64,000 bases of DNA. It comes from Acidobacteriota bacterium (GTDB taxonomy: Bacteria; Acidobacteriota; Holophagae; Acanthopleuribacterales; Acanthopleuribacteraceae). A model generated the notes under the pieces. The model was not told the DNA's origin, did not search any database, and worked only from the letters and a program-made list of their open reading frames with translations. Both the position numbers and the translations under genes were made by a program. Positions 52,340 to 59,955 of this stretch are shown here, one piece after another (the stretch's first letter is position 1; each line of letters starts with the position of its first letter). The stretch covers positions 110,724-174,723 of the forward strand of contig JAGQSC010000035.1 in NCBI GenBank assembly GCA_020439745.1, in the 5' to 3' direction.

Positions 52340-52723
52340 ATGTTCATGCGTTATGATGGCAACATGTGGGATGCAATCGCTCGTTCTCATCGCGTGGCTC
52401 GGGGCATTGCCGTAGCGGCCTTCGTGTTTGCCGCGTTGATTTTCATCAAATATATCGGTACACCCCAAATAGTAGCCACCGAGATTCATGAAGGCGTGAT
52501 TGTCGATATCAGACGATCCACCTTGGCGGGTCGCCACAACGACACCGAATGGGTGTTCATTCATGTGGCCGTGGGTGATAGGGAGCCCATTGTTAGTACG
52601 GTACCTCCCAATTGGGAGCAGACTCATGGCCAGTTGGCCCTGAATCAAACCGTGGCTGTCCGCGAAGAAACCTACGACAACGGCAAAACCAATTGGGTGG
52701 TGCTTCTGACCAGTGACTGGTGA
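52340..52723 (+). CDS. Hypothetical single-span membrane protein
   Basis: 127 residues that I do not recognise. One hydrophobic span (about 20-42, GIAVAAFVFAALIFIKYIG) is followed by an extracytoplasmic-looking beta-rich domain (VIVDIRRSTLAGRHNDTEWVFIHVAVGD). The start is uncertain: ATG 52340 has GAGAG upstream; ATG 52346 and ATG 52364 are in frame. A likely terminator follows 32 bp downstream, so it is probably a single-gene transcript. Confidence 0.62.
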   Translation: MFMRYDGNMWDAIARSHRVARGIAVAAFVFAALIFIKYIGTPQIVATEIHEGVIVDIRRSTLAGRHNDTEWVFIHVAVGDREPIVSTVPPNWEQTHGQLALNQTVAVREETYDNGKTNWVVLLTSDW

Positions 52724-52755
52724 TCGCGGGGTTCACCTGGCTATCTAAACGGTCC

Positions 52756-52784
52756 AAGCAGATACCCTCAAAGGATCTGCTTTT
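52756..52784 (+). terminator. Terminator after the small membrane protein gene
   Basis: AAGCAGAT pairs with ATCTGCTT (8 bp); CC and GG extend it past a two-base bulge. TTTT follows the stem. Confidence 0.65.
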
Positions 52785-53095
52785 ACGGAAGTTGTTTGCG
52801 ATAACGCGGTGCAGATGTTTGGCCGTTGGCCAAAAAAGACCAGAATGACTGTGTGGGCCTGTTTGATCATCGCGGTCGATTAGCCACGGTTCATCGCGAC
52901 TTTTGCATTGAATCTGGATGTGTCTGCGCCACAATGCCGACTCCGTTTTTGCTATCTCCATTGAAATTGATTTATTGCTGCGATGAGTTGCCTCCTAATC
53001 GGTTCTGTGATCCATAGCACGTTCCTATTCAAAGACTGGCCCCTTGGTCCGGGGAACACGCGTTCTCTCATGTAACAACCAACAAGAGGTGACAC
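52785..53095 (+). other. Gene-free stretch before the 50-residue ORF
   Basis: I see no supported gene. TTTGGCC/GGCCAAA near 52819-52835 forms a 7-bp hairpin, but without a T-run. AAGAGG at 53083-53088 is the SD of the following small ORF. Confidence 0.45.
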
Positions 53096-53248
53096 ATGGA
53101 CCACGAACTACAAGGCAATGACAGAATCCAGGGTCGAATCATTTGGCTGAATGGAATGCCTGTTTGGCAGGGTGGCCGGATCCTGAAAGAAGCGGACATG
53201 GCCGAAAATGATCAAAATTCAGACCGTGTTTTGGAGCAACCGTGCTAG
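53096..53248 (+). CDS. 50-residue small protein
   Basis: ATG preceded by AAGAGG at 8 bp. The product is soluble: DRIQGRIIWLNGMPVWQGGRILKE suggests a small beta hairpin, followed by an acidic tail (ADMAENDQNSD). No homologue is known to me. It ends 39 bp before the DTW gene and could be co-transcribed. The good SD and position argue for translation; the short length leaves doubt. Confidence 0.45.
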   Translation: MDHELQGNDRIQGRIIWLNGMPVWQGGRILKEADMAENDQNSDRVLEQPC

Positions 53249-53287
53249 TGTGGGCGCGGTTTCACCTGCCGCCGTTCAGAGGATTAC

Positions 53288-53923
53288 ATGGGCATTCGCG
53301 CCAAAACGGGACAACACCGCTGCTCAATCTGCCGACTCCATCGACCGTTATGCGTGTGTGCGGATTTGCCACTCCTAGATCTTCAAACCAAAATCCACAT
53401 CGTCATGCACACACGCGAATCATACAAGACCACCAACACGGGTTTGTTGGCCCTCAAATGTCTGAAAAACAGCGCCCTCACTTTGTATGGCGGGCAAACC
53501 AGTGACCGGCTGGATATGACCCAATTTACGTCTGACAAGACCGCTCTTCTTTTTCCTGGGCCCGGGGCCCAACACCTTTCTGCCGAATTCGAGACCATAA
53601 TCGTGCCGGACGGAAATTGGCGCCAGGCAGCAAAAGTTGCCCGACGCATCCAGCAAGAAACGGGATGTGCCATGGTGTGCTTGCCGGCTGGGGAACCGTC
53701 GCGATACAGGTTGCGCGTGCCGCCCAAACCCGAAATGGTTTGCACCTTTGAGTCCATCTCCAGAGCCCTGGGCGAATTACATGGGCCTGATGTCAGAACG
53801 CAACTGGATGAGGTCTTTTTCGTAGTGGCAGACCGGCTTTCCTGGGTGAAAGGCCGCTTACCAGACGGTCAAGTGTTTGGCGGTATTCCCGCGGGCGTGA
53901 CACGCGCAAATCTGATTCATTAG
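53288..53923 (+). CDS. DTW-domain tRNA-uridine aminocarboxypropyltransferase
   Basis: 211 residues. DTW family, which transfers the 3-amino-3-carboxypropyl group of S-adenosylmethionine to uridine in tRNA (acp3U, as in E. coli TapT). CSICRLHRPLCVC near the N-terminus is the zinc-knuckle-like cysteine set, the signature core DGTW appears as VPDGNWRQAAK, and YRLR and the C-terminal VKGRLP segment are conserved. The Asn in place of Thr in the signature is within family variation. AT-rich ATG context with a weak SD. Confidence 0.85.
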   Translation: MGIRAKTGQHRCSICRLHRPLCVCADLPLLDLQTKIHIVMHTRESYKTTNTGLLALKCLKNSALTLYGGQTSDRLDMTQFTSDKTALLFPGPGAQHLSAEFETIIVPDGNWRQAAKVARRIQQETGCAMVCLPAGEPSRYRLRVPPKPEMVCTFESISRALGELHGPDVRTQLDEVFFVVADRLSWVKGRLPDGQVFGGIPAGVTRANLIH

Positions 53924-54009
53924 CAATCTTTTGCTTGCCTTTTCCAAAAACAGGCATTAGTTTTACCCAACGGCAGTCAAAAGCTGTCAGATTGAGCGGA
54001 GGCAGATCC

Positions 54010-54090
54010 ATGAGAAAACACGACGCCCGGACATTTGAGTCCGCCTTTACGTGTGCCTATCCGCTCAGCACCACCGGCCTCGCTCATTAG
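54010..54090 (+). CDS. 26-codon leader ORF upstream of the MATE gene
   Basis: ATG with GCGGAGG 7 bp upstream, a stronger SD than many real genes here. The encoded peptide is MRKHDARTFESAFTCAYPLS followed by TTGLAH. No recognised regulatory codon run is present. Its stop codon lies inside the first of several hairpins between it and the MATE gene, so ribosome position on this ORF would change which hairpins can form. This arrangement fits a translation-coupled attenuator; that is inference. Confidence 0.45.
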   Translation: MRKHDARTFESAFTCAYPLSTTGLAH

Positions 54091-54140
54091 GCCGCGACCA
54101 CTAGGTCGCAAAAGACATCGTGCTGGCGGATGGCACCGCC
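54075..54140 (+). promoter_or_regulatory. Run of leader hairpins before the MATE gene
   Basis: CGGCCT (54075-54080) pairs with AGGCCG (54089-54094). GCGACC (54094-54099) pairs with GGTCGC (54104-54109). GGCGG (54125-54129) pairs with CCGCC (54136-54140). The first two share G54094, so they compete at that base. No T-run follows, so control of translation or Rho access is likelier than intrinsic termination. Confidence 0.5.
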
Positions 54141-54191
54141 TGCTAAACCTCCCTGCGCATCAGCGCACTGAATTCATTTTTTGGAGGACGT

Positions 54192-55598
54192 ATGTCGCGT
54201 CATGTGTTGAAGATCAAGAAGATTTATGAATTGTTGAAGCTGTCTTTGCGCGGCGAAGAGCAGGATTTCACCAAGGGCGATTTGCGGGTGGGCATGTTTG
54301 TGCTGGCCGTACCGATGGTCTTGGAGATGATCATGGAATCGGTCTTTGCCATCGTCGATATTTTTTGGGTGGAGAAATTGGGGGCCCACGCCGTGGCCAC
54401 GGTGGGATTGACCGAATCGGTGCAGACACTGGTCTTTGCAGTGGGTATTGGATTGGGCATGGGAACCACAGCCATGGTGGCCCGCCGGATCGGCGAGGGT
54501 GATCGGGACGGCGCGCGCCACGCCGCTGTGCAGGCGATCTACCTGGGATTAGCTATGTCGTTACCTTTCATGGTAATTGGTCAACTGATGCCTGAAAAGG
54601 TGTTGCAGCTCATGGGCGCTGAAGCAGAAGTGGTGGAACAAGGAGCTAGTTACACGTCTGTTCTCCTGACGGGTAACGTGTTCATCATCCTCATTTTCCT
54701 CATCAACGCCGTCTTTCGCGGGGCCGGTGATTCCAGCTTGGCCATGCGTTCGTTGTGGCTAGCCAACGCCATTAATCTGGTGCTGGATCCCTGCCTCATC
54801 TTCGGTTGGGGTCCGTTTCCTGAACTCGGTGTGGCGGGTGCTGCCTGGGCCACCAACACGGGACGGGCGATTGGTGTGGTGTACCAGCTGTGGCACCTCA
54901 CGAAAGGTTCCGGTCGAATCCATGTGGGTAGGGGAGACCGCCGGTTGGATCTTGTCGTCTGTTGGCGGCTCTTCAGACTGTCGGTGTGGGGCGTGGTGCA
55001 ATTCTTATTGGCCACATCCAGTTGGGTGTTCCTGATGCGAATCGTGGCTCAATTTGGGTCAGAGGTATTGGCGGGCTACACGATTGCCATTCGATTGGTC
55101 ATGTTCACCTTCTTGCCGGCTTGGGGTTTTTCCAACTCGGCAGCTACCTTGGTGGGTCAGAACCTTGGAGCCGGAGACCCGGATCGGGCCGAAGCAGCGG
55201 TCTGGCTGACCGGCAAAACCAATACGTTGTTCATGACCATGATCGGCGTGCTGTTCTTTGCCATACCTGAATGGTTCATCGGCTTCTTTTCCGAAGATCC
55301 AATCATCGTGGCCAGTGCCGTCACTTGCCTGAAAGTGCTGTCGGTGGGTTATCCACTGTACGCCATGGGCATGGTGTTGGTTCAATCGTTCAATGGCGCA
55401 GGAGACACCATGAGCCCCACAATCATCAATCTGTGGTGCTATTGGGCTGCAGAAATTCCGCTGGCCTGGACGCTGGCCATGCCACTGGGATTGGGTCCTA
55501 AGGGTGTGTTCATGGCCATCGTAGTTGCCGAATCGCTGGTGACGGTTGTGGGCTACCTTGTCTTTGTACGAGGTCGCTGGAAACTGAAACGGGTCTAG
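54192..55598 (+). CDS. MATE family efflux transporter
   Basis: 468 residues with 12 membrane segments in two pseudo-symmetric halves. AVPMVLEMIMESVFAIVDIFWVEKLGAHAVATVGLTESV and LNPCLIFG-like VLDPCLIFGWGPFPELGVAGAAWATNTGR are typical of NorM/DinF-type multidrug and toxin exporters driven by Na+ or H+. It has a soluble N-terminal stretch of about 35 residues. The ATG has TTTTTTGGAGG 4 bp upstream. A leader ORF and hairpins precede it; a short gap separates it from the convergent DUF1579 gene. Confidence 0.92.
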   Translation: MSRHVLKIKKIYELLKLSLRGEEQDFTKGDLRVGMFVLAVPMVLEMIMESVFAIVDIFWVEKLGAHAVATVGLTESVQTLVFAVGIGLGMGTTAMVARRIGEGDRDGARHAAVQAIYLGLAMSLPFMVIGQLMPEKVLQLMGAEAEVVEQGASYTSVLLTGNVFIILIFLINAVFRGAGDSSLAMRSLWLANAINLVLDPCLIFGWGPFPELGVAGAAWATNTGRAIGVVYQLWHLTKGSGRIHVGRGDRRLDLVVCWRLFRLSVWGVVQFLLATSSWVFLMRIVAQFGSEVLAGYTIAIRLVMFTFLPAWGFSNSAATLVGQNLGAGDPDRAEAAVWLTGKTNTLFMTMIGVLFFAIPEWFIGFFSEDPIIVASAVTCLKVLSVGYPLYAMGMVLVQSFNGAGDTMSPTIINLWCYWAAEIPLAWTLAMPLGLGPKGVFMAIVVAESLVTVVGYLVFVRGRWKLKRV

Positions 55599-55611
55599 GG
55601 AGAGCAGGGGT

Positions 55612-56193
55612 TCACTGGGCTCTTGTATAGGTGATTACACCGGCAAGGAACAGGTTCCCCTGCATATCCGCTTCGTGTATTTCAGTGACCAACGTATCTT
55701 CATTCTCAATGCGGTAAATCCAAGAAGAAGGGCGTTCCTTCTTGGTGATGATGTCGGTGTACGTCGTCGATACGGAGAAACCCGTCCCGTCTTCCAGCGC
55801 ATGGCCGCGGTAGAGCAGCGTCATGGTACCCATGGTGTCCATCCAGGTTAGCGTGTATTCCTCGGTGATGTTGTCGTAACCAAACACGCCGAATCCTTCA
55901 AACCCATCAGGCATTTCGGGCGTTGGGCCAGACACGACCTTCATGGCCATGAATCGTTTGCCCAGCATCCAGTGGGCGGTCCCCTTACTGTCGGATTCAG
56001 CCCAGGGCATGTCTGCGCTTATGCGGAACTTGGCTTTGATCGTCCAGTCCCCTTCGAAAGCCGTTAAAAGCTGATGTGCCTCTCCTGGGGTCGCCGCCTT
56101 GGCATAAGCCTCCATCATCTTCATCATGTCGGCATGATCGCCCTCCTGGGCAAACACCCTGAGCGACATCAGCAAGATCGTAAAACACTTCAT
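55612..56193 (-). CDS. DUF1579 family exported protein
   Basis: 193 residues. KCFTILLMSLRVFAQE is a signal peptide. The body matches DUF1579, with LLTAFEGDWTIKAKFRISADMPW, GKRFMAMKVVSGP, FEGFGVFGYDNITEEYTLTWMDTMGT. The fold is probably a lipocalin-like barrel; no activity is assigned to the family. The start chosen has GAGGTG upstream; an in-frame codon ten residues earlier is not supported. It faces the kinase gene divergently. Confidence 0.82.
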   Translation of the reverse strand: MKCFTILLMSLRVFAQEGDHADMMKMMEAYAKAATPGEAHQLLTAFEGDWTIKAKFRISADMPWAESDSKGTAHWMLGKRFMAMKVVSGPTPEMPDGFEGFGVFGYDNITEEYTLTWMDTMGTMTLLYRGHALEDGTGFSVSTTYTDIITKKERPSSWIYRIENEDTLVTEIHEADMQGNLFLAGVITYTRAQ

Positions 56194-56289
56194 GGTGCAC
56201 CTCAAAACTGGTGAGTGCTTCAAGCCTACGCCTAAGCCTGCGAGCCGTCAATTCTGTTATCATCATCATGCACTTTCGGAGTCACCCCT

Positions 56290-58593
56290 ATGCACAATGA
56301 GCCTGCGAAACACGCAAGTGCCATGGACTGGATTGGTAAGTCCTTGGGTCAATATCAGTTATTGCGTCTCTTAGGTACGGGAGGCATGGGCCAAGTCTTC
56401 GAGGCGCTCGATACCACGCTGAAAAGGCGCGTGGCGGTGAAAATCATTCGAACGAAGCACCGGCGAAAGCCACACGCCAAACAGCGCTTTTTACGCGAAG
56501 CCAGAATCCTGTCTCAGGTGGATGACCCCCACATTTGCCGCGTGTTGGAATTTGTGGAACAGGGCGACGTGGAAGCATTGGTGGTTGAATACATCCAGGG
56601 TAAGTCGCTGGAGTCCCGCATGGACGGAGGCTTTGACGAGCCACTGAAGTTACAGATTGCCAGTCAGCTGCTTCAAGGCGTGGCCAGCGCGCACCGCATG
56701 GGCATTGTTCACCGCGACCTTAAACCGGGCAACATCATGCTTACCCCGCAGGGCAACGTGAAGATCCTGGATTTTGGGGTGGCCATGGTGTTGGCCGATG
56801 AATCGGACGTCACCATAGACATGCCGCCAGGCAAGGAACTCACCGATGCCATGTCGCGCGCACTGGAAACCCATATGGGTGGCATTGTCGGGACACCGCG
56901 TTATATGAGTCCCGAACAGGCAAGGGGCGATACGGCAACCACGGCCAGTGATATCTACGCGCTTGGACTGATCTTCCAGCACCTGTTCACAGGTCAATCG
57001 CCATACCCCACCAGCACATCACCAGTGGGCCTGTTATGGCGGGTGATGAATGCCGAAACCCACCCCATAACCGGTCTCAACAAGGAATTGACACACCTGA
57101 TCCAATCCATGACTCAACTGAACCCAGCCCAAAGGCCCTCGGCATCCGAGCTTCTATCGCTCTTGAATCGTTACTTGGATCGACCTACGCGTATCCTGCA
57201 TAGGACGTTGCGCTTCACTGCGGTTGCTGCACTTGGATTGGCCGCCATCGTCTCCAGCTATGCCTATGTCACAACTTCTCGCGCTCAAGCCCAAACGCAA
57301 CAAACACTGGCAGAGAGTCAGGCGGTTAACAGTTTCCTTAAGGATGTGCTCTCAGCGGCCAGCCCGGAACGCATGGGTCGCGACGTAAAGATGGTGGATG
57401 TCTTGGACGATGCGCTTGTGAAATCTGAAGAGCGGTTCGCCCAGCAACCGCTGGTCTTGGCACGTACCCTGGAGACCCTGGGTGAGACCTTTTATGCCAT
57501 GGGATCGCGGGAGCAATCTGTGGCCTGCTTTGAGAAGTCGCGCGAGCTGCGCTTACAAACTCAGGGTGAACACCACCCAGACACACTACTCAGCGGCCAC
57601 AATCTGGCGAATCTAATGTTGGAAATGGGACGAGCCAATGACGCTGAGACACTTGAGTACCGCGTCTGGACCTATATGGAGCAGACTCTTGGGGCGAACC
57701 ACCCACAGAGTCTGCAGTGCAAGAATCTGTATGCGCTGATCATCAATGCGTGTGGTCGCACCTCTGAGGCCCAAACGCTGTGGCAGCAGGTGGTCGAAGC
57801 CCAACGTGACCATCCCGACGTTCCCGAAGCACAGCGTCTTATCGCCATGGAGAACCTCGCTCTGTGCTACATGGGACAGTACCGATTCCAGGATGCGGAA
57901 CCGCTGCTGGAAGCGTCACTTGAAGCCAAACGCGCTGCACTGGGAGACAACCATCCGCGCACCTTTGACGCCATGAACAATTTGGCAGCCACATGGATGC
58001 GGACGGGTAGAACTGCCCAAGCGTTGACATTGCTACAAAAAGTACATGCATTGGAACGTCAACACCTGGGCGAAAAACATCCCAATTCGTTGAACTCCAT
58101 GTGTAACCTGGCCGAGGCGCTTTTGCGCGAGGGCCGAATCGATGAGTCCGAAGAGTTGCTGCAACAACACGATACGCTGGCGCTGGAAGTACTGGGTCCC
58201 GACCACCCCATTAATCTCTCGGCGCCGTGTCGCATGGCCATGGTTCATTGGGCGAGGGGTAACTTATCCGAAGCCTCACATGACAATGCCAAGGGGCTTT
58301 CGGCACTGGTCGCCAAGATGGGTCCCAACCAACCCTTTGTCTTAAACCAGGGACGCATTCAGGCGCGGATCATTCGAGGCCTGGGTGATGTGGAGGCGGC
58401 TATCGAACGATTGCAGTCTCTGTTGCAACGGTGCACGGCACACTTGGAATCGGGCCACGCAGTGACTTGTGGCATAGCCCGAGATCTGGCCGCTTGCTTG
58501 AGGTCACAAGGACGATCCGATGCTGCAGACAAACTCAAATCTGAATATGGACCGTTCTTTGTCGATACCGACTTGCCGGAGCAAGTGAAATAA
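56290..58593 (+). CDS. Ser/Thr protein kinase with TPR C-terminus
   Basis: 767 residues. A Hanks-type kinase domain spans about 20-300: LGTGGMGQVFEA is the glycine loop, K51 (VAVKII), E70, HRDLKPGN with D143 and N148, and D161 in DFG are all present. One membrane span lies at about 310-330 (FTAVAALGLAAIVSSYAYV). From 335 to the end are about ten TPR-like repeats of the kinesin-light-chain type (GEHHPDTLLSGHNLANLMLEMGRANDAETLEYRV, LGDNHPRTFDAMNNLAATWMRTGRTAQALTLLQKV). The tail is predicted outside the membrane and probably recruits or senses partners. Such kinases are abundant in Acidobacteriota. Confidence 0.92.
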   Translation: MHNEPAKHASAMDWIGKSLGQYQLLRLLGTGGMGQVFEALDTTLKRRVAVKIIRTKHRRKPHAKQRFLREARILSQVDDPHICRVLEFVEQGDVEALVVEYIQGKSLESRMDGGFDEPLKLQIASQLLQGVASAHRMGIVHRDLKPGNIMLTPQGNVKILDFGVAMVLADESDVTIDMPPGKELTDAMSRALETHMGGIVGTPRYMSPEQARGDTATTASDIYALGLIFQHLFTGQSPYPTSTSPVGLLWRVMNAETHPITGLNKELTHLIQSMTQLNPAQRPSASELLSLLNRYLDRPTRILHRTLRFTAVAALGLAAIVSSYAYVTTSRAQAQTQQTLAESQAVNSFLKDVLSAASPERMGRDVKMVDVLDDALVKSEERFAQQPLVLARTLETLGETFYAMGSREQSVACFEKSRELRLQTQGEHHPDTLLSGHNLANLMLEMGRANDAETLEYRVWTYMEQTLGANHPQSLQCKNLYALIINACGRTSEAQTLWQQVVEAQRDHPDVPEAQRLIAMENLALCYMGQYRFQDAEPLLEASLEAKRAALGDNHPRTFDAMNNLAATWMRTGRTAQALTLLQKVHALERQHLGEKHPNSLNSMCNLAEALLREGRIDESEELLQQHDTLALEVLGPDHPINLSAPCRMAMVHWARGNLSEASHDNAKGLSALVAKMGPNQPFVLNQGRIQARIIRGLGDVEAAIERLQSLLQRCTAHLESGHAVTCGIARDLAACLRSQGRSDAADKLKSEYGPFFVDTDLPEQVK

Positions 58594-58596
58594 GGA

Positions 58597-58652
58597 GGGC
58601 CGGGCGGGATGCTAGGAGGTCGAGGAGGAGTCCGTGGGTCCCGTCCCGGCCC
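58597..58652. terminator. GC-rich hairpin between convergent gene ends
   Basis: GGGCCGGGCGGGA (58597-58609) pairs with TCCCGTCCCGGCCC (58639-58652) with one bulged base. It lies directly between the ends of the kinase and DUF1501 genes. There is no T-run, so it could block transcription in both directions only with other factors, or protect message ends. Confidence 0.55.
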
Positions 58653-58662
58653 TAAGGGCAGT

Positions 58663-59946
58663 CTAGACCATGAAGTTCACGGGTGTATAGGTATGACCCG
58701 GAATGATGGTGCTTAAGGTGGTGTTATCGAGTCCCATATGACGAGAAAGCACTTCCCAATAGATGTCGCGGAAGTCCACATTCCAATTGAGACTGTCTCC
58801 ATGAAGGATGTTCGATAGACCTGGCCAAGAATTTCCACTGACAGGCGTTGAGATGTTGTTGGACATGACAATGGCCATGCCACCCACACCGTGATCCGTG
58901 CCCGAGGAGTCGTTCTGCTCGACTTGGCGTCCAAACTCGGATACAACCATCAGGCAGATGTCATTCATGCGCGTGGGACCCATATCCGTATAGAACGCCG
59001 CCATCGACTGTGCCAGATCGTTGAGTATGCGAAAGTGTTGGCCAGCCGGATCCGTGGGACCACCTCCAGAAATTTGCTGGGAATGGGTATCAAATCCGCC
59101 ATGATCCAGAGTTGCCAATTCCACACCTATGAATTCGGCGTCGTCCTTCATCATTTGCGCAACGTGCATCATGCGGTCACCCAAACTAGTGTTGGGATAA
59201 ACCGCTCCGTTTTCAATATGTACCAGTGAAGCCAAATTCTCATATTCACCTAGGTCGCGATTGGCAAAGCCTGCGATCATGTCAAAGATCTGCGTCCCGG
59301 TGGTATAGATCGAGTCGTTTCCTGGTGTCGGTGCTAAACCATAGGTATCTTGCAATAAAGTGGTCAAAGGTCCTGGCGCACCGGTATCGTCAGCCACAGC
59401 TATATTGCCGAAATTGGTGCTAATGGGAATCGGGATGGGCCCAAGTACACTTTGAGGTTGGTTCCAACCTACTGCAATGCCGCGTACGAGGCCAGGTCCA
59501 GACGTGTTCTGCAAGTACCGGTTGAGCCAACCATCTAAAAGACCATTGCCCGGTACGCTGGTTTCGTAGTAACTCTCGGACTCGAAGTGAGAACGATCGT
59601 AACCTGGATAAGAAACGCTGTGTACAAATGCCAGATTACCGGCATTGGCGATGTTCACAATCGGTTGGAGGGCAGGGTTGGCGGCGAAAAACGATGAACC
59701 TGTGATGTTGGCCAGTTGAGGCTGCGTAAATGCCAGCGTGGGTCGCATGCTCGTGTACATGCCAAATTGACCGGCATCCACCGGAACCAACGTGTTCAGG
59801 GCATCGTTTCCTCCGCGGAGGAAAATTACGACCATTTTCTTCAGTGCTCCGCCGCCTTTTCTGCGACCGCGCACTGCCGTTCCAGCCATAAGGGGGTGGG
59901 CTACCGCGCCTGCACCCAAGAGTTTTAATAATGTTCGGCGTCTCAT
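58663..59946 (-). CDS. DUF1501 protein with Tat signal
   Basis: 427 residues. MRRRTLLKLLGAGAVAHPLMAG is a twin-arginine signal, so the folded protein is exported. The body matches DUF1501: VIFLRGGNDALNTLVPVD, YDRSHFESESYYETSVPG, NLASLVHIENGAVYPNTSLGDRMMHVAQM, GVELATLDHGGFDTHSQQ and ICLMVVSEFGRQVEQNDSSGTDHGVGGMAIVM. These belong to the alkaline-phosphatase/sulfatase superfamily and suggest a metal site, but substrates are unknown. It follows the DUF1800 gene by 9 bp, the standard pairing of these two families. Confidence 0.9.
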   Translation of the reverse strand: MRRRTLLKLLGAGAVAHPLMAGTAVRGRRKGGGALKKMVVIFLRGGNDALNTLVPVDAGQFGMYTSMRPTLAFTQPQLANITGSSFFAANPALQPIVNIANAGNLAFVHSVSYPGYDRSHFESESYYETSVPGNGLLDGWLNRYLQNTSGPGLVRGIAVGWNQPQSVLGPIPIPISTNFGNIAVADDTGAPGPLTTLLQDTYGLAPTPGNDSIYTTGTQIFDMIAGFANRDLGEYENLASLVHIENGAVYPNTSLGDRMMHVAQMMKDDAEFIGVELATLDHGGFDTHSQQISGGGPTDPAGQHFRILNDLAQSMAAFYTDMGPTRMNDICLMVVSEFGRQVEQNDSSGTDHGVGGMAIVMSNNISTPVSGNSWPGLSNILHGDSLNWNVDFRDIYWEVLSRHMGLDNTTLSTIIPGHTYTPVNFMV

Positions 59947-59955
59947 GTTGTCCTC

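Noticed and set aside
52819..52835. Terminator at TTTGGCC/GGCCAAA
   Set aside because: No T-run follows on either strand, and a better terminator is 40 bp upstream.
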